A DNA stretch of 64,000 bases, taken from NCBI GenBank assembly GCA_037074615.1, contig CM073562.1, positions 13,811,001 to 13,875,000 of the forward strand, in the 5' to 3' direction. The position numbers and the translations under genes were made by a program. Source of the stretch: Leucaena leucocephala. Its lineage: Eukaryota; Streptophyta; Magnoliopsida; Fabales; Fabaceae. Positions 12,796 through 26,815 of the stretch are shown here, in pieces (position 1 is the stretch's first letter; each line of letters starts with the position of its first letter). Below the pieces are notes generated by a model. The model was not told the origin of the DNA. It ran no database searches and saw only the letters and a program-made list of their open reading frames with translations.

Positions 12796-15700
12796 AGCCC
12801 AATTGCTTCTACTTTTATATATGCGGCTCCAAAAAAGAATTTGACAAAAATAGTAAAAAATAGGATGGCGATTAATATGAGGAGAAAGAAGCTAGTGAGC
12901 ATTCATGAAATGACAAAAATAATTTGTGGAATCTATAATAAAAATAACAAATACTCCCTCTAATACTTAATATAATACTGGTTGATTAATTTAGATAGCA
13001 TAAAAACTCTAATAAATTAATTAATTTTAAATAATATAATAACTAATTAATTAATTTAAATATAAAAAATTATATTTAATTATAATTAAATAATTTATTT
13101 AAATTAATTAATTAACTCTTATATTAAAAATTTGAGTTACTATAAATTAAACTTACACTTATATGGTACAAATTTCAATTTATATTTTTAATTTTTCATG
13201 AACCTACTTAAGATAAAAATTATACGAGAGGCGTCAAATATGACTGTGTATCTATAACTGAGATTATCTACTTATAACTGTCTAAATTGATATTTATAAT
13301 TTATTATTTCAAAACTATTAAGATCTAACTATTATTAATTTAATGTTTCAAAACTTAATTATCATTATTATTTCTTCTATTATTACCAACTAGTTGGGGA
13401 AAAATAAATTTATAACAAGAGAAAATAAGAGCTGAAATATATGTGATAATGGCAGAAACATGAGAGGGGAAGCAGGTCTAGAACATTTAACATATTCATT
13501 TTTTGTTCTTTTCTATTCTTTTTCTTTATTTTGGTTCCTGGTTTTTCTTTTCCTATTCCAAATCATATATCACTTTGTACTTTTAACATGGAAGTTCGGT
13601 TTACTATTGAAAAAGAAAAAGACTTTTTGATAGTAGTTAAAATTGACATTTTAAAATAATTTTATAAATAATTTAAATTTTACTATAATCATATATCAAC
13701 TTTTTAATAGTATTTTGTAAAACTGTAATTATGTCACGGTTTTAAATTTTTGAGAGACTTCAAACATAATTTTTTAAAAAATTACTATTAAAATACTTAT
13801 CACGATAATTTTTTAAGTAGTACTTTTAGTCTAAATAAGTTTTTTAAACTCAATTAGATTACTTTTAGTGGTGATTTTTGAAAAATTATTGTAAAAAATA
13901 TTTTTTTAAAATATTTATAAAAATATCATTATATTTTTTACGGCATTCTTTTTGTATAACCTTTATGAATCAATAGTGTGAAAAATATTTTTTTTAATAA
14001 TAATTACTTTGCTTGTGCATGATTGAAATCTCTTCCTTAGTAATTAAACTGAAAATAAGTAACTGAAATAAAATCCTTTAATGTATAACAAAATTATTAA
14101 AAAATTATATAAATTAATTAATTATAAAAATTATATTGTAAAATTTTTAAAATATTGTTATGTAAATCTTTTTAGAAAGTGGCATAAAATGACTGAAGGA
14201 AAAAAAACATTTACAGGGAATAAAATTCTTATGATCTCTGAATGGGTGCCTGCATGTAAAATTAAAAAGGGTTTAAAATTATTTTTAAAAAAAAATAGTA
14301 GAGTATCTAAAAGAAAACGGAACCATGCCTCTCCTCTTTATGTGTGGCATTAACAATTTATATGCAATAACAAGCATAATTCACTTTATATAATATATAT
14401 GCGTATATGAATATTTGTTATATTTTATTATTATTAAGAGAATATTAATATAAATAATTTAAAAATAAAAAATAAATATAAAAATAAATTAAATTAAAAT
14501 ATTATATTTAAAATTAAAGTTAACTATAGATTTAAAATCAAACTATTTGAACCGTTGGGGCTAGCTAATATTTACAATTTTAGAGTCGCAGAAGATTCAA
14601 ATTAACAAGATCATACCAACCAAGTGTTTTGTTGGTTTGTTTATTCTCCCTGAATCCAACATAATGAAAAATGTTCCATAGATAGGAAAAGAGAGAAACA
14701 ATAGCGAGCGATCTTACTAATATATCGTTCATGATTCCATCAAATCTGCATATTTTTTGTACGGTCAGTTTCAAAATTCTCTCCTCCTCTCTTTCCTTTC
14801 CCCCAAAAAGTGCATATTATATCGCCCTATGCCTTCATCCATATAGATTTCATAGTTCTATTTTTCTTTTTTAATATGGCTAGATGACTGGTTTGATCAT
14901 TCTCAAATTTAATTGAAGATAATTTTCCTAATAACATTTTTTATATTCATATATATTTAAATTTAAAACTTTATACTTAAGCAATCAAAAGTCCTTCCAT
15001 GTCCTTCCATTAAGAAGCACTTGTTAGTTCATAGTTCTACTTCTTATAGTAGATATGATTTTTTTCCAAATAAAAATGTAAAAATTTCGCAAAAATATCA
15101 CTTAAATTTTAAAATTCTAGATGAGGAATTCTTACAAAAATAATGTGTTGTTATTTACTTATCAAGTGTAGTCAATAGCAATTAAAGTATACAAAATAAA
15201 ACTAATTTATAATTTTGAAATTCAAGTCTAGGATTTTCCCAATAAATTAAACATCTTCCAAATATATGATTTTACAACCTGATCAGAAATAGTAGTTTAT
15301 TATATTTGTACTTTAATAACTCTTTTGTTAAATTATGTGTAATTTATACACAAATATATCATTTATTTGTGGATCAATATTTTTTTATTGAAATATTACA
15401 TTTTAGGGTTATATATACGAATATTTTTTGTATAGTTTAATGATGATTAAGTTGACCTCATTCCACTATAGTTGGATCATTGATATCACTATATCAACTA
15501 GTTCAATACCCAATCCAGTTTCTAGTACCTAAAATATAGCTACAATAGTATTAGAATGCATGCACTAGTCTTAATGAAAGGAACTATATAACTATGGGTT
15601 AAAGCGTAAATTTATTTAAGAAGTTTTTATTCAAGAGCACTAGGTATCTAATTTTTTTTTAAAAATAATGTTACTTTAAAAATTTTTAAATTGTAACAAT

Positions 15701-17355
15701 GTCACTCTGACTGTTACATAAAATTAAATTTAATCGTTAGTTGATTAATATACTTATGTGGCATACCATGTGACATTAACTTCATTTTTTATTTTAAGTT
15801 AAAGTGAAATTTTTTTTTAAATTTTTTTACTTATGAGCATTTGGTATCTAAATCTTTTTTATTTGTTTAAAGACCTTATGTTTAAATAGTGCATGCATGC
15901 TAATACTATTGTAGCTATTTTTAACTATTTAACCGCAGTTTATGTAGTTTAAATAGTGTATGTCTTAGTATTAACTATTTAAACATAAAGAGTCTCTAAT
16001 TCCAAGTTCATATCAATATAAAATAACATTTTTGAGAGAACCATCCTAACTCGAATTAGGGCTAGTCAAAATTCAACGTGGCTTTCACATACAGGACGAT
16101 TTGTTAAAAAAAATAATTTAAGAAAATAGCTCATATCTACAACAGTGAGAAGAAGCATAGAGCAAACCCTAAAAAAGGATTCGTATCTGGAGGCCGTACC
16201 AACATGGGAGACCAACAGATCCACCACTCTGAAACAAAATCAAAAACCACAATCCATATTCTTTACACACACCCCTACCTTGTTCATGCCACTTGTCTAA
16301 CTATGGAACTTTAATTTGGTTAATAATGTTTGTCGCTTAGCTTCGTACCTCCTGATCACCAGTAACTGTCTTACACAGCCGACAAGGTTCATATATACAT
16401 ATAATGCAAAATCTCAGGATGAGAAAAAAAGGAAGGTTAAATATTCAACGAGGCAATTGATAACATTATAGGAAAGAAGATGATCCACATATGTGGGAGA
16501 ATGAAACATGTTGAAATGTGAATGGACACAAGTTGATATCTGATTGATTCATTACTTTCTCTGTCTGCTATGTTTCTGATCTTCTTCAACTTGCACTCTG
16601 ATTTTACACTGCTACCTACACTTTCTTTCTTTTGCTTTTCTTTTGCTCAGAGATAATTTGCACGTACCCACACATCTCTCTCTAGATATGTATATATGGT
16701 GGTGGACTTGTTTTGTGTTGTCTTTTGCGTCTTGGATTCGCCAAATCCATTCGACAATGAACTAAGATACGCGTGTTTGTGTCTGTTATGTTATACAAGC
16801 TACTTACGGTCTTAAATATAAAAATTATTTAATTTTTTAAAATTAATTTAAAAAATTAAATAAATTAATTATAATTAATATAAAATTAGTTAATTAATTT
16901 AAATAAATTAAAAAAGGATATAATATGAATTCATTTTAATAAGTTATATTTAGTTATAATTAATTTTTAAAAAAAATTAACTAATTTTTAAAAAAACTCT
17001 ATTCATTCTATTGGAAGAGCTTTTCTCTCATGAAACTTTGTATTTTTTTCACGAGTTCCTGGCTCATAAGGAATTTGAATGTTTTAATGTAAAGTTAATT
17101 AGTAAACATTCCATTATTATGAAGAATTATAAATACATATTAAAGATGATGCTAAATGCTATTATATATACTCCAATCCAACTCACTGTATTTTGACACA
17201 AATAACTCATTTATTGGTTTGATTTATTAGGTATCCAAATTTCGATGTTCATGACCATTCCTACAATATATATTTTTTATATATAAATTAAATTAAAAAT
17301 TTAAAAATATATAATTAAGTCTTATATTGTTAAATTAACTATGTGTTTGTGTGTG

Positions 17356-17386
<31 letters not shown>

Positions 17387-18648
17387 AATAAAAGCTAAAA
17401 ACAGTATCTGTGTGTGTGTATATATAAAGATAATAACAAAATGTGGGTCAGATATCAGATTGATGTGTTACATTACATTACATCGATCAAATTGTTTCCG
17501 GTCCTTTTTTCCACAGAAAATCAGTACCCCCTAAATTCTATGGATTTTATCTTAATCCATATAATGGCAATATGAACAATAACGTCTCGCCATGTGTAAA
17601 AGCAAAAGGCACTACACAGTTTATTACGTGTGGATGTGAGCCTCGAAAAATTAAGAATTTATACTTCACATACAATAAATTCAGATCTCCCTATATTCAT
17701 CATCATATGATCATCAATACCAAATAAAAAAAACTAATATAACATATTTGAATAAAGGAAAAAAATTATGAATGAAATAATGATATGATTAATGGTTTCC
17801 TATGCTAATTAACACCAGAAACTATATTCTTTTTATAATATGAAAGACAAACAGTGGAATCCTCTAAAATATAATTCAAGGTTATGATTAACTTAAGTCA
17901 AGATTTTTAATTATATTTTTTTGATTAAAAAATTAGTTTTTATATAGTTATAATCAACTTCAGAAAAAATTGATAGTATTATCAAACATAACTGCCACCT
18001 AAGCAATGTGTCATTGTCATATCAGCCCCTTGTTATCCTTAGGACCTTGACTAAAATTAATCATAATAATTATAAGGAAAAATTATAGGGACCTAGCTTT
18101 ATCTAAGTTGATGACAATTCTAAGGGATAATAATTGTTTTTTTCTTACATTTTTAATGTTTTTCTCCTAATATATATGATTTATTATATCAATCTTTTTT
18201 TAAAAATACTATATTTATATTAAAACATGTAATAAAAGTATTAAAAAGTATATAGCTATATCTACGACGATGTCACATAATTTCCAAGGGACATTGGCTC
18301 TTGCAAAAAAAAAAAAAAAAGGAGAGGACGAAATGGTTTTCTTGTTAGTTAAGCATTGGAATAATAGTGGCAAAGCCTTTCACAAAGTTTAGAAAAAGGC
18401 AATTAGTGAAATAACACCTACAATTGTATGTCACCCATGTTATAAAAAAGGTTGATGGAAAAGAAACACTTTTACCTAAGCAACTTGGTCCAAACTTTAA
18501 AACTTGATTTTTTTTAATAATTATCCATAATTAAATATCTAATAATAATGACAGGTTCATTCGTTTTATAGATTGGGTTGGAGGGATTCGCATTTTATGT
18601 TTGAGGGGGACAACTCAACATAAACAATATGATATATATATATATGTA
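11843..18648. other. Gene-poor AT-rich intergenic DNA with MITE-like repeats
   Basis: No coding sequence is recognised. The stretch contains a MITE-like element at 12307-12680, a Stowaway-like remnant near 12952-13135 (TACTCCCTCTAATACTTAAT at its left end), TA runs at 12760-12789 and 17357-17370, and TG runs near 17370-17386 and 17410-17420. The segment 16100-16800 is slightly less AT-rich and could include transcribed non-coding sequence, but nothing specific can be named. Confidence 0.55.
12307..12680. mobile_element. MITE-like element with GTTTGRTA-type ends
   Basis: The left end reads AATATGTTTGATAAGATAG and the right end, read on the minus strand, CTTATATATGTTTGGTAGCA. These make an imperfect terminal inverted repeat centred on TATGTTTGRTA. 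The interior is AT-rich and non-coding. The size of about 370 bp and the end structure suggest a non-autonomous DNA transposon. Target-site duplication is not clear. Confidence 0.45.
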
Positions 18649-19170
18649 CAGGGTCTGTTTGGATAAAATTTTAGAAAAGAGCTTATAAAAAAAGAATTTT
18701 TAGGTAGCTTTTAGAAAAAAGACCTATGGAGAAGAGTTTATAAAAAAAATAGTTTTGAATAAACGAGTGTTTGGATAGTTATTTTCAGAAATACTTTTAT
18801 TATTGGTAAATTATGAAAAAGTACATGAGTATTAAATGAGAAGAGAGGAGAGATAAGAGATGAGAGATGCAAGATAGTGTAGAAAAGAAATGAGAGAGAA
18901 GAGATGAGAAATATTGTAAGAAAACGTATAAGAGAGATGAGAGATAGTGTAAGAAAAAGTAAGGGTAATATAGTAATTGGTTAGTCTATAAGCTTTTTTA
19001 CTGTTCTATAAGCTAGTCTGACTAACTTATCTATAATCTTGATTTTAAACTATAATTTGATCTAAAAACTTGTTTAAACAAATATAATTTTTTGTTTTAT
19101 TTTTTTTTTTAAAATTGAAATTTTAGCTGTTTACAAATACCACAAAGACACGTTCAAACGCAGAATATAA
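18649..19170 (+). mobile_element. Dispersed non-autonomous repeat family, copy B
   Basis: The copy starts near GTCTGTTTGGATAAAATTTT and ends near ACAAATACCACAAAGACACG. It holds a GAGAGATGAGAGAT-type purine-rich centre (18838-18960) followed by the family core TAGTAATTGGTTAGTCTATA (18968-18990) and AAGCTTTTTTACTGTTCTAT. The left arm has an internal copy of the end motif (GAGTGTTTGGATAGTTATT near 18763), also present in copy A and copy D. No protein is encoded. Confidence 0.65.
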
Positions 19171-22100
19171 TTAATGTATTTGTGTCCTTACTTTATAGTT
19201 ATATATTTTTATTTACGAAATTGTTCACTTGGCATTTTTACACATACATTACTATACAAGGGTTCATTGAATTTCGTAATCGCATGGATAATCTTCTATC
19301 TAATTTATACTAATTAAATATTGCAAATAAGTAAAGAAGGGACATTTTCTTCTGTGCAAAACCTAAGAATTGTGTCATTTATAACAAATAAATGATATTC
19401 TTAATACTAAGAGTTACTTAATTAATTAGATAAATTAATTAATTACAATAAATTTAACATGATTTTTTTAAAATATATATTTATAATATTAAATTATATA
19501 TTAATTTATAAGTTAAATAAATTAGTTTGTAAAATAATTATAAAATAGATTAAAATATTATATTTAATATTAAAATTAACTCCTAAAAGAGTACAATTTA
19601 TTTTTCTATATTTCATTAAAAATATTGGCTCCATCTATTGTAGTTAGCGAAGGTAAAAAAAATTAATAAAATAGACTTTTAGAAGAGTGTAACTTTTTTA
19701 ATTTTAACTGCACGCTGCATAAATTTAAATTGAGGGTTTAAGCTGCCACATGGCGTCACCAGCAAAAGGAACAAGCTTTGTATAAAAGCATTAATTCCAT
19801 GATTATCCTTAATTAATTGAATTATTCCCTACCACGAACACCACTTTGGTGGGACAAAAAAGGACAAGCCAACTGATTCATTCATTCATTCATTATCGTC
19901 TACTTGGTTATATCGCTATTCGATGATTTCACTCATCACATTCCAAAGTAAAAAACCCAAATGCCCTTAAATTATTGGGCAGCACAGTGTGGTTTGTATG
20001 ATCTCCAATTCTCCACCATGTTTAAAACGCAAGCAAATTCATTTATAAGACAGAAAACAACATAACAAAAGTTACTTTTAAAGTATTGTTCTTGTTTTCA
20101 AAGTGCCAAAAAGAAAAGACTCAAGAGTCCACTCCCTGTCTTTCTCTACCCAAATGGATAAGCATCCAGCTTCTAATGAGTCTGACGGTGCATTACTACA
20201 TGCATGCATCACCATAGCTAGTCTTCTTTTTTTTTTTTTAATATAAAATTTATTTAATTAATTTAAATATATTAAAAAAATTAGTTATTTATAATGATTA
20301 TATATTATTTTTTTAAAATATCCCATTTAATCATGTGCATTTGAATTACCTTTAATAGAAATTCCCTTAATATATATAATTATATAATGATACTCTAAAG
20401 AAAAAATTATAATTTTAAAAGATAAAATAGATTGAGATTTTATATTTAAGAAAAAAGTAAATTCCTTATCAAATTCTTATATTTAGAACTGGAAAGAGTA
20501 TAATATAGAGAGACTATTTATGTTAACAATAGTATATTTTAATTAGTAAACAGTTGACTCATAACTTAAAAGATTATAAATTTAAATTCCGCTTTTAATA
20601 CGAGAACTCTATTAATAGATAATTCTGTAAACATGTCAACCACTTAAGCACATACCCTTGCTAGAAAAGTGTGTATATATAGATAAAACTTTTATAGTGT
20701 TACTTGTTTGTAGATCCTAATTAGCTGAAAAAGGCACTACAATAAGTTGATCAGACTCTTGTAACCTGGGAGTATTCTATCAAGACCACTAAACACTCGC
20801 CAAAAGAAAATTATCATTCATACATTCCTAATAACCCACTGAATCCAAAATAGCTATAGAAAATTAAAATAAAAGGTTTAGTTGAGAGCCTTCTTGAATT
20901 AATAGGATCTTTTACATTTCTTCTTCTACTTGCGTCACTTAGAAATTGAATGCTACTTAACATGCCATCTACTCTTTCCAAAAGTCTCTCTGCCGTTTAG
21001 TCAGTTCAATGTTCACGTAAAGTGGCAGAATTACCCTCGGATTCATATCATATCATATACACTTGTGTAGGAGATTTTGATGGTTCCACGTACAAGCAAA
21101 AGTGGACCACCCGCTAGCTTCTTTGATTCAGTTACTCGTGTCCAGTGTACTTATTGATATCTCCTATCTTAATTATAAAAATTAATTAATATTTTTAAAT
21201 ATATTAAAAAAATAAAATAAACTAATTAATTATAATTAATATAAAAATTAGTTAATTAATTTTAATATATTAATAAATATATAATATAAATTTATCTTAA
21301 AATATTATATTTAATCATAATTAATTGATTTATTTAGTTTTCTTAATATATCTAAAAAAATTAACTAACATTTATAATTATGATTGAAAGTATATATTTT
21401 CTCTACCTTTTATATATATTTCAGTAATGACTTGCAGGCATTAATATGCTCTTAAGGTACAAAAAGACAAAAAGAGTATATGAAGATTAGGTTTCTGTTA
21501 CACTTGTGAATATGAAAACTCTGGAGATTAATCATATCATATAATAATATGTTTGTTTAGGGTATATTTTCCGAAAAGTTTCAAACTTATTGGAACTTGT
21601 ACAATGATTTACTGCAAATATATATATATGTGTGTGTGTGTATATATATATATATTACAGATGGTGAAAGTGAATTAATTGATAAGTGGGGTATATATAA
21701 GTGAAGCTTTTGGGATTGACCACTGTGCATTTGGATTCTTGTGGTCTCATAAAGAGAAAGTGAGATCTTTTTCATATCGTTTCATGTTGATCTCTCTCCC
21801 CTTGCATGCATCTTTTTCCATCATGTCTTTCCAGAATCTAGGTCTTTCACGTCAAGAGCTTCTCTTTACTCTGAAACACACCCACACACCCACACAAACA
21901 CCCACCCACACACACACATAAACACACACACAGACATATTCCAAGTTGAAAACGTTGGCCACCATAAAAACATCTTTTCATGTTCACTTTGGTCCTTTCG
22001 TATGATTTTGTGTGTACATATTCATCCCCTTCTTCCCTTTTCCATCAAGCACGGTTTTGGGCTCCTCTAGATCATCAAGCAGCCCATATGATTACAATGT

Positions 22101-23742
22101 GAAATCTGGAATAAAAAAGTTTAGATTTTGTTGGTAATTGTTTTTGACCTCAATAACAATTTTAAAAGTGACTTAGATTGGATAGGTATTCTAACTCTTA
22201 AGTATCTAGATTTATATTTAAGGGTAATTGATGGCTCGCCCTGTTCGACATTGATATCGCCTAGGAGGAAGAGAGATCTCGCCATACTTTTAGATCAGGG
22301 GTGAACCCAATTTCTTTCTCAAAAATTTTGTATAAAAAAAAGTGACTTAGATTGTCTGCTGAAAAATAATAATGCTTCAACGCTATATTGTTGTCACCAG
22401 TTGTTATTTTTATAAAAAAGAAAAGTATTTATTCTAAAAACAAGAAAAATCCTGATAGATTTGGCTTAGTTCTGAAATGAATAAAGAAAAGGCACTTTCA
22501 GGGGAATTCATGAATGATTTTGCATCATTAAATATGAAGGCAAGATGGGTCCAATGGGTCAAAATTTGTGTTAGATTAGGGAAGCACACAGACAAAAATC
22601 AGAGGTAATCTGCAAGAAAAATCTGGCAACTCAAACCGATTTTTATTCCTTCATTAGACCCATGAATAGTTTCAAACATGATTATTTTTGCACCACAAAG
22701 TTTTTGTTTTTATGTAAGATTTACAGAATTATGTGGTGTGACACCTGATATGAGAATATGCAGCTAATGGGGCCTTCAATCAATTGCATTCATCTTACAA
22801 ATTTGAATTCAATAGTTTATATGATTCCCTTGTCTTCTCGTGTTTTTTTTTAATATTGTAGGCATTTTTGGCTTGCCAATTAATATATTTTTATTAGCCT
22901 AACGATAAATATGATCCATTTGGATATTCTAGTCCAACGCCATAAGTCTTCTAATGTCATTCTAAAAGAGAATAACAAATACTCTGAATCCAATCAAGTA
23001 ATTGATCAATCCACGCGAAAGAGAGTCACAGTTTAGATCCTGTTTATATTACACAACAAATAACATCGATAGAGGAAGAGAGTTGGGGTTCATATATTTA
23101 AAAAACTGTTTTACTGGTGTGTTTAATTGTTCCCTCTCTTCTTTCAAACCCAAAAGGGTATATTACATATACTTACTCATACTTTTTCTAATTTGCTATT
23201 TGTGTCCCAGGGTTTATGTTTATCTATCAATAGTAGATCGGTAGATTTTTTCCAGTACATTCGTAAAATTTTCAAGCAGGAGATTTAAATATGTAGGATA
23301 TCCCCAACGTTATGCTTCAATGCATTTTTCTCATTTAGTCAAATGATGCTAGTTTCCTTCTTCGTGCTGTCATCTCAACATGACATACTTTTAATTGCTA
23401 TGCTCCCCAAAAATATGAATATTTCTAATCTTGAATAAACATATTTAGTTATGTAAAGACATTAGAAAGAAGGAACTATCTTTTGAATTCATAATTCAAC
23501 CAACCATCTTGGCTTGCTTTTCAAATTTTATTCACTTAAACTGAATTGAGAAAAAAGAAGGAAAAATGGTTTACCACTGCATGATAAGACCAAACTCAAC
23601 CTCAAGCAAAGCAACATAAATCACATAAGAAAACTAAATACACATAAATTGCCACAAGTACAATTTATTGCTTCCAGTTCTCATGACATTTGGAATTCCA
23701 AACTTTAACATAAAAAATGTTGCTAATATTCATATTCTAGAT
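19171..23742. other. Gene-poor intergenic DNA
   Basis: No gene is recognised. Visible features are a TA/TG microsatellite near 21619-21656 and a CA-rich run at 21877-21931. Segments of AATTAATTTAAATA type near 20240-20510 and 21165-21400 look like decayed MITEs. The right end, below 23743, holds the probable 3' untranslated region of the minus-strand GPI-anchored protein gene. Confidence 0.55.
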
Positions 23743-25760
23743 TCACAGCATGAACATCATGTTGCCAAGTAGTAGTAGTAGCAAGATCATTGAACAGTAC
23801 ATTAAACCAATCTTGGAAAACATATTGGCACCACTAGCAACTGCCGGCGAATAGCTTCCCTCTGGGGTGCTAGTGGTCAGCACAACAACAATCCAGTTAT
23901 CATCAGAACCAATACCAATTCCTGTAAACTTGGTGTCATTGAGATTATCAGAGTAAAGAGACTTTGTGAAATTTGTGAGGACGAGGCTCCGATCAAGGCC
24001 GGGAACGCAAGCAGGCATTACAGCGCCATCCCTTGTGATGGAAACATTCAAGTGACATTTAGCCAAAAGGTTTGGGTAGTTGGGAAACTGGGGCTCAGTA
24101 CCTGGTACTGTGTTGGCACCTGTGGTGTTTGTACATGGCTGATTCTTAAACTGGTCAGCAAGTTTATCAGCAAGGCACTCAGCATTGTCATTCTTGGTTA
24201 GTGTCATCAAATTTAAGGACTTTCGATACCTGTTGATTCCCTGATAAAGGTCATCTTCTTCTGCAGGCAAAACTTTAAGTTAAGTGCAGTCTCATGATAT
24301 CAACTTTATTGAGTATGCATGTCTGTATGAAATAATGATTTTCTGGGCAGACACATGTATTGAAAGAAGAAACATGCCAGACTGAGGCAGAGAGAGGATC
24401 AATATATTCCGCGCAATATGTTTAAGTCAGATAATTTACATCAATTTCTAACAGAGTTGGGGAAGACATATACTCCTGCGGTCTTTAATATAAGACCTAA
24501 TTAACAAGTTGATCTTTATTCTAAATATAAGACTAATTTTCTATATTTATCAATTTTTCCCTAAATTATCTCTATTGGTACTCCCTCGACAATAATCAAG
24601 TAAGAGGGGGAGAGAGTTAAGGAAGATTATTAGAATGTTTTAGAAAAAGCACGCCATACTAATTAATTTAACTAACTTCTTTAACCTAATCAAATTAATT
24701 AAATATGTCTTATATAAAGATCACAGGAGTATCTTGTTTGCCCATCAAGAAAAGAGGGTAAACATTTTAGACAAAGAAAGAACACTCAATAAAGTCAGTA
24801 AATGCAACCCTTGGGTTAATAATCTAGCGGACCCTACTTAATGAGATAAAGCTTATTATTTTTGTTGTTAAATGAAGATTCAGTTTCAAGGTGCTTGCAA
24901 AATACTCATCTAAAGGAGAAAGCAAGGGATTTTATCTTTCAACAGGTAGATGACCACTTATAGTTAAGGGATCTTAAAAATGAGGAAAAAAAAGAATGAG
25001 ACTGACACAAGCAGCTACAATTCTAAAATTCCTAGACCATAGTTTACTCAGCAAAGCACTTGCTAGACTAGAGTCAAACTGTGAAAGAAATAAACAATCT
25101 CAAATTTGTTCCACAAGAAAAAATATCTCAGTGAATGGGCCTGTGAGACAGTTAGATTGTGACACTTCTGTTACTTCAAGTCGGAGGAGTGGTACTTAAG
25201 GCATAAGAACAACATCACCGCCAGAGAAATCAACATTTAGTGTGGAAAAATTTCAGTCTGCAAGAGTTCTGTTTCCATCATATAGATCCCCTATGGCCTA
25301 ATCTCATCACCATTTCAAAATCGTTCCTTGACATTGAAAACAGAAAAAATGAGTTCAATCATCCAAAACCCAGTCTTAGTTCTCTCTATAACCCTATGCT
25401 GTATAAACTAAAACCGAGTACATTTTCCAAATGCCAGATAAAAGCAACACCAAATCAATCAACAAATCTAGCAGATCAGCAACAAAAAAAACCCTGTTAT
25501 GTACCCCTATAACTCAGCAATCCCAGATGAATCACTCAAATCCAAATCAGATCTAGTTCGCAAAGAGTGAAGTTCAGGTAAAGGAAACATAAAAAAATGA
25601 ATGACGAAGTAGCAGCTAGTGTAAGACTTCAATAAGTGCTATAAAAAGGAAGTAGAGAGAGTGGAAACTCACCATCGTCGCACAGAACAGGATGACTGAG
25701 GAAGAGAATGGAAGAAAGAAGAAGCAGCGAGAGAAGCAGAGAAAACTTGGAGAAAGCCAT
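23743..25760 (-). CDS. GPI-anchored protein of the At5g19250/At3g06035 family
   Basis: Two exons on the minus strand: 25760-25673 and 24260-23743 (phase 1 junction, donor GATG|GTGAGT, acceptor CTGCAG|AAGAAG), giving 201 aa. Exon 1 encodes MAFSKF followed by a Leu/Ser-rich core and HPVLCDD, a clear secretory signal peptide of about 26-27 residues. The mature part has GINRYRKSLNLMTLTKNDNA, CLADKLADQFKNQPC and PGTEPQFPNYPNLLAKCH, then TRDGAVMPACVPGL, blocks I recognise from the Arabidopsis proteins annotated as uncharacterised GPI-anchored proteins. Four or more conserved cysteines and several N-glycosylation sequons (NTT, NVS, NFT) fit an extracellular fold. The C-terminus is a small-residue region (PAVASGAN) followed by a hydrophobic tail, as expected for GPI attachment. 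The molecular role of the family is not known to me. The 1.4-kb intron contains a Stowaway-like MITE. Confidence 0.92.
24471..24731. mobile_element. Stowaway-like MITE in the intron of the GPI-anchored protein gene
   Basis: The left end is TACTCCTGCGGTCTTTAAT and the right end, read on the minus strand, TACTCCTGTGATCTTTATA. This gives a terminal inverted repeat of about 24 bp with TA at each outer edge, the Tc1/mariner (Stowaway) target. The 261-bp interior has no coding capacity. Related elements lie at 48706-48964 and 62511-62769. Confidence 0.8.
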
Positions 25761-26077
25761 GAGAAGAAGGAGAAATGTTAATGGTGGTAAGGTTTACAAT
25801 GTAGAGAAAGAGAGCGACTTGGCTCTCTGAGCAAAGGCGTTGGCGTCTACTAATGGGTAGGTAGTTGTTCTGTTTCTTTAGGTTCAAGGGAGGGCGGTAC
25901 CGAATCGAGGACGACGTACCAACAGTCATATGAAAGCGTTTCGCCCATGTTTCTTCTGTCGGAAGACCAACCTCGTGGTCCTCGTCGGTATATTTTTCTC
26001 CGATTAACAATCCATGCTTGTCGGTGACCAATAAAATAATAATTTAAAAAAATCCGTGCGGGATAAATTTGGTGAGG

Positions 26078-26815
26078 GTGTGTTTGGATTAGCTTTTGGA
26101 GAATAGATTCTGGGAAGAATAGATTCTGGAGAATAGATTCTGGAGAGAATATATTCTGGAAAGAATAGATTTTGGGAAGAATAGATTATGGAGAATAGAT
26201 TCTGGGAAGAATAGATTCTGAGAATAATAGATTTTGCAAATAGAGATGTTTGGATGATTAATAGTAGAATCACTTTTTATATTAATAAATTATTAAAAAG
26301 GGTATGATTTGATTAAAGTATGAGAGAGGAGTGAGGGTAGAGAATAAATAGCAGAGAGAGAGAGAGGAGAGAGGAGAGAGAGAGGGGAGAGGGGAGAGAG
26401 AGGAGAGAGGAGAGGAGAGAGGAGAGAGAGAGAGGGGAGAGAGGGGAGAGAGGAGAGAGGAGAGAGAGGGGAGAGAGGAGAGAGAGGGGAGAGAGGAGAG
26501 AGAGAGGAGAGAGGGGAGAGAGGAGAGAGAGTATAAGAAAAAAGTAAGGGTAAAATAGTAATTAGATAATCTATAAGCTCTTTTGCAGTTCCAAAATCTA
26601 TTGAAAAATAGCTTCTTTAAAACCATGGTTTCAAACCGAGGTTTTGCCCAAAATCAATTTTGGACGAAAATGGCTGTTTGGCAAAAAATTTTACAAACTG
26701 AGGTTTTGACCCAAAATCAATTCTGGACAAAAATTGATGTTTGTGTAAAATTTTCCCAAACCGAAATTTTGGCCAAAATTAATTCCCAGAAGTGATTGCC
26801 AAACAGGCACTTTGT
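26078..26815 (+). mobile_element. Dispersed non-autonomous repeat family, copy C, with enlarged GA core
   Basis: The left end is GGGTGTGTTTGGATTAGCTT and the right end, read on the minus strand, AAAGTGCCTGTTTGGCAATC, an imperfect inverted repeat. Just inside the left end, AGAATAGATTCTGG-type units repeat about eight times (26100-26240). A GA-rich tract at 26350-26531 is followed by the family core (AAAATAGTAATTAGATAA and CTATAAGCTCTTTTGCAGTT, 26553-26590). The right arm repeats AACCGAGGTTTTG-type and AAAATCAATT-type units two or three times (26634-26790). Long minus-strand Ser/Leu frames here come only from the GA tract. Confidence 0.75.
26350..26531. repeat. GA-rich low-complexity tract inside repeat copy C
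   Basis: About 180 bp are almost pure purine, built from GAGAGAGG and GAGGGGAGA variants. It is the expanded version of the shorter purine centre in the sister copies. Confidence 0.95.

Noticed and set aside
26282..26626. Minus-strand Ser/Leu/Pro-rich frame of about 114 codons
   Set aside because: It is the direct translation of the GA microsatellite-like tract in repeat copy C, with no non-repetitive domain.
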